A DNA stretch of 59,932 bases from an uncultured Clostridia bacterium. Its GTDB lineage: Bacteria > Bacillota > Clostridia > Christensenellales > Aristaeellaceae. Positions 41,890 to 48,889 of the stretch are shown here, piece by piece (the stretch's first letter is position 1; each line of letters opens with the position of its first letter). Position numbers and translations under genes: made by a program. The stretch lies in assembly GCA_934667105.1 (NCBI GenBank), contig CAKULG010000015.1, positions 1 to 59,932 of the forward strand, written 5' to 3'. The notes below the pieces were generated by a model. It was not told where the DNA came from. It saw nothing but the letters and a program-made list of their open reading frames with translations, and made no database searches.

Positions 41890-43443
41890 TTATTTTTCCT
41901 CCGCGGCGTTTTTTGCATGCACCAGGGCGGTCAGGTCGGCCAGCGCGCGCTGAAGCTGGGAAAGGGCGGTGATGCAGCCCTCCGTTTCCTGGCGGTATTT
42001 CGCCGCCTGTTCGGGGGCGGAGGCGGCCAGGGTGCGAATGTCCTCCAGCCGCTGAGAAAGCGCGCTGAGCACGCTGTGAATATTTTCATCGAAGATTCCC
42101 ATGGATTTGGCGAAGCCGCCCGTCAGCTGCTCCACGAAGGAGGCGTAGCTTTCCGAAAGGCGGGCGCTGCTTTCATTCATCTGGGCGGCGATTTTGCCCC
42201 CGGCGGTCATCAGGCCGTTGCTTTGCTCCTCCGCGGCGGAGAATACGCGCCCGCTCCAATCCGCATAATCCCGCATGGCGGATTGCAGCTTTTTCTGGCT
42301 GGCCTGAATGGAGGAGAGCAGGTCGGTCTGCTCCTGGGCGGCGCTCAGCATGCCGGAAAGCACCTGGGAGCCGTGAGCCAGGAAATCGTCGCCCTCTCGC
42401 TGGGATTGCTCCAGCGTTTGAACGTAGCTTTCAAACCGGCGCATCACTCGCTCCGTCACATCCTGCACCTGGTTCAGCCCGGAGAGAATCTGATCGGCGG
42501 CGGTCAGGGTGCGCTCCAGCGCGTCCTGGGAAACGGTCTGCGCCTGGTTGACGGTGGACAGGGTTTGCCCCAACTGAGCGAACTGGCCGCCCAGGGCGCG
42601 GTTCATCTGGGCGATAAACTGCTGAACGATCTGGGTCAGGCCGTCCAATTGGGCCTGAGTTTGGCCCATGATAAAGCGGTTCATGCTCTGGGCCACGGGA
42701 GCCAGGGATTTTTCCATGGAGGCGCTGATGCCGTCGCTGACCCGGGCGCTCATATCCGAGGAAAGGTGCCGCAGCAGCGCGGTGCGATCCTCCTGCTGGC
42801 AGATCATCTGCACGGAATCATCCAGGGGCTTTTGCATCACGATGTCGGTAAACGCATCGTTGAATTCGTCGATGGCGCGCACGGCGCTGCCGTAGGCCAT
42901 GCGGTTGAGCATATTAAAGGCCAGGGAACAGGCGATGCCCACGATGGAGGTGGTAAAGGCGAAGGTCATGCCCCCGATCATTTGGGGAATGCTTTCCATG
43001 GTCTTCGCCGCGTCGCTGACGTCCAGGCCGCCCAGGCCCCGCATCAGGCCGATAAAGGTGCCCAGAATGCCCAGGCTGGTGAGCAGGCTGGGAATCACCT
43101 CGGCCAGCTGCGCGTGGCCCACGGAATAAATCACCGTGTCGTCGTTGACGTAATCCTCCACGTTGCAGTTCAATCCCCGGGCGTCCAATTGCTCCGCGTT
43201 GTTTAAAAAGCGCCGCCAGGAGCCCTGCATTTCCTTGCCCAGGAACAGCACGTCCTGCCAGACGGGATGGCCGCCCTCGTTGGCGCTGGTTTCCAGCAAG
43301 CGCACCGCCCGTCGCAGCCGATGGGCGGCGCGGCGCACGGGAAGCACGCATTTGAACAGCCCGATCAGCGCCGCCAGGATGGTGGCGGCATAAATCAGAA
43401 AATCCGTCAGATTAGCGGAAATATCTGCAAAAATATCCTGCAA
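41890..43443 (-). CDS. ZorA-like MotA/TolQ/ExbB proton-channel protein with long helical tail
   Basis: The 517-residue protein has a first membrane helix (LIYAATILAALIGLFKCV) and the MotA/TolQ/ExbB channel pair LLTSLGILGTFIGLMRGL and MTFAFTTSIVGIACSLAFN. A cytoplasmic helical tail of about 290 residues (230-517) is rich in Gln, Ser and Ala, like ZorA tails. It should form a pentamer around two ZorB-like subunits and use ion flow. The TTG at 43443 is chosen, with AAGGGAG about 8 bases before it; a TTG at 43461 is the longer option. First gene of the four-gene operon. Confidence 0.8.
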   Translation of the reverse strand: MQDIFADISANLTDFLIYAATILAALIGLFKCVLPVRRAAHRLRRAVRLLETSANEGGHPVWQDVLFLGKEMQGSWRRFLNNAEQLDARGLNCNVEDYVNDDTVIYSVGHAQLAEVIPSLLTSLGILGTFIGLMRGLGGLDVSDAAKTMESIPQMIGGMTFAFTTSIVGIACSLAFNMLNRMAYGSAVRAIDEFNDAFTDIVMQKPLDDSVQMICQQEDRTALLRHLSSDMSARVSDGISASMEKSLAPVAQSMNRFIMGQTQAQLDGLTQIVQQFIAQMNRALGGQFAQLGQTLSTVNQAQTVSQDALERTLTAADQILSGLNQVQDVTERVMRRFESYVQTLEQSQREGDDFLAHGSQVLSGMLSAAQEQTDLLSSIQASQKKLQSAMRDYADWSGRVFSAAEEQSNGLMTAGGKIAAQMNESSARLSESYASFVEQLTGGFAKSMGIFDENIHSVLSALSQRLEDIRTLAASAPEQAAKYRQETEGCITALSQLQRALADLTALVHAKNAAEEK

Positions 43444-43480
43444 AAGGCCCACTCCCTTCAAGATAAAAAATAACGTATAT

Positions 43481-43509
43481 ATTGTAATGGATTTCTATGA
43501 AAAAAGCAA
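43481..43509 (-). promoter_or_regulatory. promoter of the ZorAB-like operon
   Basis: Reverse-strand TTGCTT (43504-43509) and TACAAT (43481-43486) are 17 bases apart, about 38 bases before the TTG start. The region is AT-rich. Confidence 0.55.
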
Positions 43510-43591
43510 CATAATCGTAACAATAAAGAAGTAAAAAAACAAATATTAAGGGGGAAAATCCGCGCGTCAAATGTAACTTTTTCCCCAGGCA

Positions 43592-43621
43592 TTGACAGGA
43601 AAAGCAAAAAGCGGATACAAT
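43592..43621 (+). promoter_or_regulatory. promoter of the CapA-like gene
   Basis: Perfect TTGACA (43592-43597) and TACAAT (43616-43621) are spaced by 18 bases, 35 bases before the ATG. Confidence 0.7.
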
Positions 43622-43656
43622 GAAGAGCGATTATCAGGAACGCTTCGGGAGGACGT

Positions 43657-44745
43657 ATGCGAAAGATGATGCTGGCGGCAGCGCTGCTGCTGCTTTTCTG
43701 CGGCGGCGCGCAGGCGATAGAAACGGAATACGCGGAGGTTTACCAGGCCCCTATTCAGATTAAGATCACCTTCACGGGAGACTGTACCCTGGGCAACACC
43801 CCCTTGCAGCGGATGCAGGCCCGGAACTTTGAAAAAACCATTGCCCAGGAGGGGTTGGAATATCCCTTCGCGCAGGTGCGCGCGCTTTTTGAGCAGGACG
43901 ATCTCACCGTGGCCAATCTGGAAGGCGTGTTTTACGATTACGAAGCGAACCGTGTGGAGAAAAAATACAATTTCCGAGGCCCCACGGCCTTCGCGGCCAT
44001 TTTGCCCCTGGGCGGGGTGGACGCGGTTTCTTTGGGCAACAACCACACGCTGGATTATGGCGTGCAGGGCCTGCGCGCCACGGTGAACGCATTGGAGGAG
44101 GCGGGCGTAGCCTGGTTCGCCGCCACGGAGGACGCCTCCCAGACCTTTATTTTCGAAAAGGACGGGGTGAAAATCGGCTTTGTATCCGCCAACATCGCCT
44201 ATTGGCGGGAGCTGGGGCGCAAGGCGGTGCAGGCGCAGTTCGCCGCACTGAAGGAAGCGGGCTGCCAGGCGATTGTGGGCTGCATTCACGGCGGCGTGGA
44301 ATATATGACCTATCACGATTTGAATAAGCAGGAGCGTATGGCGGATTCCTTTCTTTCCTACGGCGCGGACGTGGTGGTCTGCAATCATCCCCATGTGGTG
44401 CAGGGCATGCGGGTGCAGGCGGGAAAAACCACGCTGTGGAGCCTGGGCAATTTCGTCTTTGGCGGCAATCCAAAAATTCGCGCGCTGGAATGCCTGCTGG
44501 CGCAGATTACCTTTTCCTTCGATGCGGAGGGGACGTATCTGGGGCACCAGGTGAATCTGCTGCCCGCCCATATTTCAGGGGAGAAGGATTATAACAATTT
44601 TCAGCCCTGCCTGGTGCAGGGGGCGGAGGCGGAGGCCGTGCTTCGCCTGATGGAGCGGGATCTGCAGGGCGTGACCCTGCGTCCCTATCAGGAGGGCGTG
44701 GGCGCGGTGCAGGATTTCGTTCCCGCGCTCCGAGAGCAGGAATAA
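43657..44745 (+). CDS. CapA family protein (metallophosphatase fold, exported)
   Basis: The 362-residue protein has a signal peptide (residues 1-21, ending AQA). The PGA_cap/CapA domain has ITFTGDCTLGNTPL, SLGNNHTLDYGVQGLRATV, IVGCIHGGVEYM, VVCNHPHVVQGM and LWSLGNFVFGG; these hold the metal-binding Asp, Asn and His residues. In Bacillus, PgsA/CapA proteins take part in poly-gamma-glutamate export; many others are uncharacterised wall proteins. No pgsB or pgsC genes are near, so a capsule role is unsupported. GGGAGG precedes the ATG. Confidence 0.88.
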   Translation: MRKMMLAAALLLLFCGGAQAIETEYAEVYQAPIQIKITFTGDCTLGNTPLQRMQARNFEKTIAQEGLEYPFAQVRALFEQDDLTVANLEGVFYDYEANRVEKKYNFRGPTAFAAILPLGGVDAVSLGNNHTLDYGVQGLRATVNALEEAGVAWFAATEDASQTFIFEKDGVKIGFVSANIAYWRELGRKAVQAQFAALKEAGCQAIVGCIHGGVEYMTYHDLNKQERMADSFLSYGADVVVCNHPHVVQGMRVQAGKTTLWSLGNFVFGGNPKIRALECLLAQITFSFDAEGTYLGHQVNLLPAHISGEKDYNNFQPCLVQGAEAEAVLRLMERDLQGVTLRPYQEGVGAVQDFVPALREQE

Positions 44746-44838
44746 GAGCTTTAGGATACCCGGGGCGTTCCCGCGTTACAGAGCGCGGATTTCCGCTTTG
44801 TATTTTCCTTCTGTTTCCTTGAAAATTCGGCATTTTGC

Positions 44839-44867
44839 TTGACAGAAAGAGGGCTATGTGATAAAAT
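44839..44867 (+). promoter_or_regulatory. rplU-prp-rpmA promoter
   Basis: Perfect TTGACA (44839-44844) and TAAAAT (44862-44867) are 17 bases apart. Confidence 0.75.
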
Positions 44868-44993
44868 ACCCTGGTAAGCCGCTCGGAAGGGGCTCCTTAA
44901 CGCATGCCCGGCAGGGCGCGGCCCCATGGCTGAAAAATGCCTTCCTTTCCTTCTTGGGATGTTCCGGCGAGTAAAAAACAGGAGGTGCTGCTT
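44868..44993 (+). promoter_or_regulatory. possible L21 leader RNA
   Basis: The 126-base leader between the promoter and rplU contains several GC-rich pairings (for example GGGGCTCC with nearby GGAAGG-type arms and GCCCCATGGC). Firmicutes often carry a structured L21 leader for autoregulation at this place. I could not match its conserved core by eye. Confidence 0.35.
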
Positions 44994-45299
44994 ATGTACG
45001 CGATTATTGCGACTGGCGGCAAACAGTATCGTGTGTCTGAAGGGGACACCATCTACATCGAAAAGCTTGACAACGAAGTGGGCGACGTCGTTTCCTTCCC
45101 GGTGATGATGCTCTCCGGCGAAACCGTTGAAGTGGGCTCTCCCTACATTGAGGGCGCGACGGTGACCGGCAAGATCGTTCGTCACGGCAAGGGCGAAAAG
45201 ATCATGATCCTCAAGTACAAGAGCAAGAAGAATTATCGCCGCAAGGCGGGCCATCGTCAGCCCTTCACCCAGGTGGAAATCACCGGCGTGAACGCCTGA
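44994..45299 (+). CDS. rplU: 50S ribosomal protein L21
   Basis: The 101-residue protein has MYAIIATGGKQYRVSEGDTI at the start and KKNYRRKAGHRQPFTQVEIT at the end, both diagnostic of L21. GGAGG lies 8 bases before the ATG. It begins the conserved rplU-prp-rpmA operon, five bases before prp. Confidence 0.98.
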   Translation: MYAIIATGGKQYRVSEGDTIYIEKLDNEVGDVVSFPVMMLSGETVEVGSPYIEGATVTGKIVRHGKGEKIMILKYKSKKNYRRKAGHRQPFTQVEITGVNA

Positions 45300-45304
45300 A
45301 ACGG

Positions 45305-45616
45305 ATGATCCGGATCGCGCTGCATTACGCCGGAAACGCAATTTCCGGCTTCGAATGCAAGGGCCATGCGGGATACGCCCCGGCAGGCAGCGATATCGTG
45401 TGCGCCGCCGTATCCATCCTCACCACCACCTGCGTCAACGCGCTGGAAAGCGTGGCGGGGGCGCGGGGGGAAACGCTGGTGAAGGACGGCCTGATGCGTT
45501 ACGCCCTCCCTGAAGGGGCGGGGCACGATGCGCAGGTGATTCTCCTTTCCCTGCGTCAGGGCCTGCGCGATTTGCAGGAAGCATATCCCCGATATATTCA
45601 GCTGACAGAAAAATAG
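45305..45616 (+). CDS. prp: ribosomal-processing cysteine protease Prp
   Basis: The 103-residue protease has its catalytic His21 and Cys33 in KGHAGYAPAGSDIVCAAVS, close to the numbering in Staphylococcus Prp. It removes the N-terminal extension of L27, encoded by the next gene, which is needed for ribosome function in Firmicutes. It sits between rplU and rpmA as in other Firmicutes. Confidence 0.96.
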   Translation: MIRIALHYAGNAISGFECKGHAGYAPAGSDIVCAAVSILTTTCVNALESVAGARGETLVKDGLMRYALPEGAGHDAQVILLSLRQGLRDLQEAYPRYIQLTEK

Positions 45617-45633
45617 CATTGGAGGAAGCAAAC

Positions 45634-45933
45634 ATGATGAAGCTCAATTTGCAGCTTTTCGCCCATAAAAAAGGTATGGGTTCCACCCGTAACGGCCGCG
45701 ACAGCGAAAGCAAGCGCCTGGGGCCCAAGCGCGCGGACGGTCAGTTTGTGCTGGCTGGCAACATCCTGGTTCGTCAGCGGGGCACCAAAGTGCATCCCGG
45801 CCTGAACGTGGGCATCGGCAAGGACGACACCCTCTTTGCCAAGGTGGATGGTATCATGCGCTTCGAGCGCAAGGGCAAGTTTGACAAGCAGGTGAGCGTG
45901 CATCCCGTCGCCACCGAAACTGCCGCCCAGTAA
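45634..45933 (+). CDS. rpmA: 50S ribosomal protein L27 (extended precursor)
   Basis: The 99-residue precursor starts MMKLNLQLFAHKKGMGSTRN. The segment before HKKG is the Firmicute extension cut by Prp after LNLQLFA, exposing the residues that reach the peptidyl-transferase centre. GGAGG is 8 bases before the ATG at 45634. The obgE gene that usually follows is absent; a terminator ends the operon. Confidence 0.97.
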   Translation: MMKLNLQLFAHKKGMGSTRNGRDSESKRLGPKRADGQFVLAGNILVRQRGTKVHPGLNVGIGKDDTLFAKVDGIMRFERKGKFDKQVSVHPVATETAAQ

Positions 45934-45945
45934 AACGCATGAAAC

Positions 45946-45990
45946 GGGCTGTTTCGCCGGAAAGCGAAACGGCCCTTTTATTTTATTTTT
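45946..45990 (+). terminator. terminator of the rplU-prp-rpmA operon
   Basis: GGGCTGTTTCGC and GCGAAACGGCCC form a 12-bp stem with one wobble pair, followed by TTTTATTTTATTTTT. Confidence 0.9.
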
Positions 45991-46090
45991 AAGCGTTAAA
46001 TGGCCGCTCTTTTTAAGAATGCGGCGGAAGCGTTCCTACATCGTTTTTTTCCATCGCCATGATGAATAAGCCTATCCGAAGGAGATGCCT

Positions 46091-46666
46091 ATGCGAAATT
46101 TGGAAACCGCGCGGCTTTGGCTGCGCCCCTTTACGGAGGCGGATTACCCGACGGTCTACGCCATTTCCTCCGATCCGGAAACCACCCGCTATTTATTTTA
46201 TTGGGCCCATCCCGGCGTGACGCCGGAGCAGGACGCACGGCGCTTTCTGCGCCGGGCTATCGACGGCTTTGCCGAAAACCCCGTCCGGTGCCGGGAATAC
46301 GCGCTGGTGCGCAAGGCGGACGGCGCGGTAATCGGGGATGGGAGCATTGAACTGCTGGATGCGGAAACGGCGGAAATCGGCTGGATTCTGCTGCCCGCAT
46401 ACCGGGGCCAGGGCTATGCCCGGGAAATGGGGGAGGAGCTGGTGCGCCGCGGCTTTGAAACGCTGGGAGTGAAGCGGGTGATCGCCCATTGCGACGCGCG
46501 CAACGCCCCCTCCTATCATTTGATGGAACGGCTGGGTATGCGCCTGGAGCGCCTGGAAAAGGAAGCGCGGCCCGCGAAAACGCCGGGCGGAACAAAGGGC
46601 GACGAATGCACCTACGCCCTCGACCGCGCGCAATGGGAGGAAAAACGAAATGGGATACATTCTTGA
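46091..46666 (+). CDS. GNAT family N-acetyltransferase
   Basis: The 191-residue RimJ/RimL-type enzyme starts RNLETARLWLRPFTEADYP. Motif A is LLPAYRGQGYAREMGEEL (about 110-127) and motif B is CDARNAPSYHLMERLGMR. The target is unknown. AAGGAG is 6 bases before the ATG at 46091; the ATG at 46085 is too close. Its end overlaps the NUDIX gene by 17 bases. Confidence 0.9.
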   Translation: MRNLETARLWLRPFTEADYPTVYAISSDPETTRYLFYWAHPGVTPEQDARRFLRRAIDGFAENPVRCREYALVRKADGAVIGDGSIELLDAETAEIGWILLPAYRGQGYAREMGEELVRRGFETLGVKRVIAHCDARNAPSYHLMERLGMRLERLEKEARPAKTPGGTKGDECTYALDRAQWEEKRNGIHS

Positions 46667-47120
46667 TCTGCGCCGCAAGGTGGGCCATGAACGGCTGATT
46701 ATGGTGGGCGCGGGGGTGCTTCCTTATCGGGATGGAAAGCTGCTTTTGCAGCGGCGGCGGGATAACGGCTTCTGGGCGGATCACGGCGGCTCGCTGGAGC
46801 CGGGGGAAGAATTGGAGCAGACCGCCCGGCGGGAGCTAAAAGAGGAAACGGGGCTGGAAGCGAGAAAATTGGAACTGCTGGGCGTTTTTTCCGGCCCGGA
46901 TATGGATTATACCTATCCCAACGGCGACGAAGTGGCCATGGTTTCGGCGATCTATCTGTGCCGGGATTTTTCCGGTACGCTTCGCGCCCAGGCGGAGGAA
47001 GTGGCCGAATTACGCTGGTTCCCCCTGGATCAGCTGCCGGAGAATATTTTCCCCGTTACGCGCCGTCCCCTGGCGGCGTGCCTGGAAAAGCTGCGGCAGG
47101 AAGAAAGCAAGAAAAAATAA
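46650..47120 (+). CDS. NUDIX hydrolase
   Basis: The 156-residue enzyme has a complete Nudix box, GGSLEPGEELEQTARRELKE followed by ETGLEA (G-x5-E-x7-R-E-U-x-E-E-x-G-U), about residues 47-72. It hydrolyses a nucleoside diphosphate linked to another group; substrate unknown. Translation is coupled to the GNAT gene by a 17-base overlap. It converges on the ADP-ribosylglycohydrolase gene across a double repeat. Confidence 0.93.
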   Translation: MGYILDLRRKVGHERLIMVGAGVLPYRDGKLLLQRRRDNGFWADHGGSLEPGEELEQTARRELKEETGLEARKLELLGVFSGPDMDYTYPNGDEVAMVSAIYLCRDFSGTLRAQAEEVAELRWFPLDQLPENIFPVTRRPLAACLEKLRQEESKKK

Positions 47121-47140
47121 TCAGGCAGTGAAGAGCTATT

Positions 47141-47354
47141 GCAGGGGAACCGCTCTTTGGGCTGTCGCCCCGCGCTCCTCCGCCAAAGCGGAAGCGCGGG
47201 TTTCGGGCGGCAATTTAAGAATTGCTCGCCCTCAGCCGCCCTTTTGCTGGCGGAGAAGCAAGATTTTTTTCTATTACCACCCTATTTCCATTCGGCTTTC
47301 TCGGAAGGGATGCGGGGGGAACCGCTCTTTGGCCACAAAGAGCGGTTCCCCCGC
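47141..47354. repeat. double composite repeat between convergent genes
   Basis: Part one (47141-47240) has GCAGGGGAACCGCTCTTTGG, then a hairpin around CCGCCAAAGCGG and GGGCGGCAATTTAAGAATTG; it is a near-exact inverted copy of 53900-54014. Part two has the CTGGCGGAGAAGCAAG flank (47247-47262), the CGGCTTTCTCGG flank and a perfect core GCGGGGGGAACCGCTCTTTG/CAAAGAGCGGTTCCCCCGC (47312-47354). Confidence 0.8.
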
Positions 47355-47385
47355 AATATTTCCGTCCTGCAATATTTCCGTAGTA

Positions 47386-48858
47386 TTAGCCCATTACCTG
47401 GATAGGAACCAGAATGGGGGTGGGGCGGCCGGGGCAGGTGATTTCCAGGATGATGGAATTCACGGCCTCTGTCTGCTCCCCGGCATGAATGGTAAAGGGC
47501 GTGGAGGCGTGCTGCTTTTCCCGCAGATAGTGGGGCGCGGTTGCAAATACGTTCCGCGACGCTTCCACCTGCCAGCCCTCCGGGCAAAGGAAGCGCAGTC
47601 GGAAATGCTTCTGCTCCGGGAAGGCGGCGTTGGCAAGCAGCGTGATCTTGCCGGAAAGCGTGCCGCACGGCTGAATTTGCGGCTTTTCATCAAATTCCAC
47701 CAGCGCGGTGGCGTAAATGCCCTCAATGGTATAGGAATAGGGCTTGCGCGCCGCCAGGGTGTTGACGAAATCCCGACCGAAGAAATCCTGAACGTTCAGG
47801 GCGGAAAGATCGTTTTCTTCGCCCATGCATACGCCGACGGGCGCCCAATTGTGATACATCAATTCCTGTTGATTCTGCCGCAGCGTGACGGGCAGCAGAT
47901 TGAAAATGCAATCGGTCAGCTCGGTGCAATTGAGGGGGAAGCGGCCGTGGCCGTTGGTGAGGCAGATGCTCTTGATGCCGTCGCCGATATAGGCCATCCA
48001 ATCCTGGGGAATGCTTTCCATGCCGCCCATAATGCCAAGCAGAGAGCCCAGTGTGGCCCCGGTGCAATCGGTATCGTCGCCGCAATTGACGGCGTAAATC
48101 AGCGATTGCTTGAAATCGCCCTGGCCATAGAGCAGGCCCAGCACCACGAAGGCCACGTTGGCCGGGGCCTGGAACCAGCCCAGATCCTTACTGTCCTCCA
48201 CCAGCATTTCCCGGCAATCCTTCCAGGAAACGCCCTCGTCGTAGGCCTTCATCACAAGCCGCACGCTGCGGGCCACCCGGCAATCCTGCGGAATTTTGGA
48301 AAGGCCGATTTCCAGCAGCGTCCGCGCGTCCTGGACGGCGAAGGCGGCGCTTTCCATGGCGGCCACGAAGATCGCGGCGAAGGTTCCCTCGCCAAAGCCG
48401 TGATCCACGCTGGCATCCTCAAAGGCCAGGCGAATGGCCTTTTCCGGCAGGGCGGGATACAGGCACGCCCAGATTTCCGTGCGGATCCACGCGCCGTTGG
48501 AATTGCGCCACAGTTCGTTGTTCATTTCTCCGCTCATGGGGGGCAGCACGCCGTCGCGCATGTTGCCCTTGCACACGCCGTATTCGTTCCAATTGGGGTT
48601 GATATAGCTGATCCAGTATTCGCCAAGCACCTTGCTGTTGATGGCGTCGGGGCCCAGATCGTTCACCGCCCGGAGCCAGACCAGCTGCAAATCCAGATCG
48701 TCGTTGGGCAAGGGCTCGCCCTCCTTGGAGGCGAAGCCGTGAATGTCCAGCAGGTCGCGCTTGCCCTCGTAGGGCGTGCCCAGCGTGCCGCCGATGTTTT
48801 TGCCGATCCAGCAGGCGTAGATGCGATCGCGCAGATAATCCTTGGAAAATTGAAGCAT
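47386..48858 (-). CDS. ADP-ribosylglycohydrolase family protein
   Basis: The 490-residue protein has the all-helical DraG-type domain (about 1-330): YACWIGKNIGGTLGTPYEGK, the metal site PNDDLDLQLVW, and the late CGDDTDCTGATLGSLLGIMG with its Asp cluster. A beta-rich C-terminal domain (about 350-490) is added. Some members remove ADP-ribose; others sit in sugar clusters with unknown substrates, which fits here next to GH127. It lies 31 bases after the GH127 gene's stop on the same strand and shares its operon. Confidence 0.85.
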   Translation of the reverse strand: MLQFSKDYLRDRIYACWIGKNIGGTLGTPYEGKRDLLDIHGFASKEGEPLPNDDLDLQLVWLRAVNDLGPDAINSKVLGEYWISYINPNWNEYGVCKGNMRDGVLPPMSGEMNNELWRNSNGAWIRTEIWACLYPALPEKAIRLAFEDASVDHGFGEGTFAAIFVAAMESAAFAVQDARTLLEIGLSKIPQDCRVARSVRLVMKAYDEGVSWKDCREMLVEDSKDLGWFQAPANVAFVVLGLLYGQGDFKQSLIYAVNCGDDTDCTGATLGSLLGIMGGMESIPQDWMAYIGDGIKSICLTNGHGRFPLNCTELTDCIFNLLPVTLRQNQQELMYHNWAPVGVCMGEENDLSALNVQDFFGRDFVNTLAARKPYSYTIEGIYATALVEFDEKPQIQPCGTLSGKITLLANAAFPEQKHFRLRFLCPEGWQVEASRNVFATAPHYLREKQHASTPFTIHAGEQTEAVNSIILEITCPGRPTPILVPIQVMG

Positions 48859-48889
48859 GGAAAGATTCCTCCTTTATTTTTTTGCGGCT

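Noticed and set aside
39700..43443. A complete type I or II Zorya system
   Set aside because: No ZorC, ZorD helicase or ZorE HNH nuclease is in the operon or nearby; only the motor pair is Zorya-like.
43657..44745. Poly-gamma-glutamate capsule operon
   Set aside because: Only the CapA-like gene is present; no pgsB, pgsC or pgsE homologue adjoins it.
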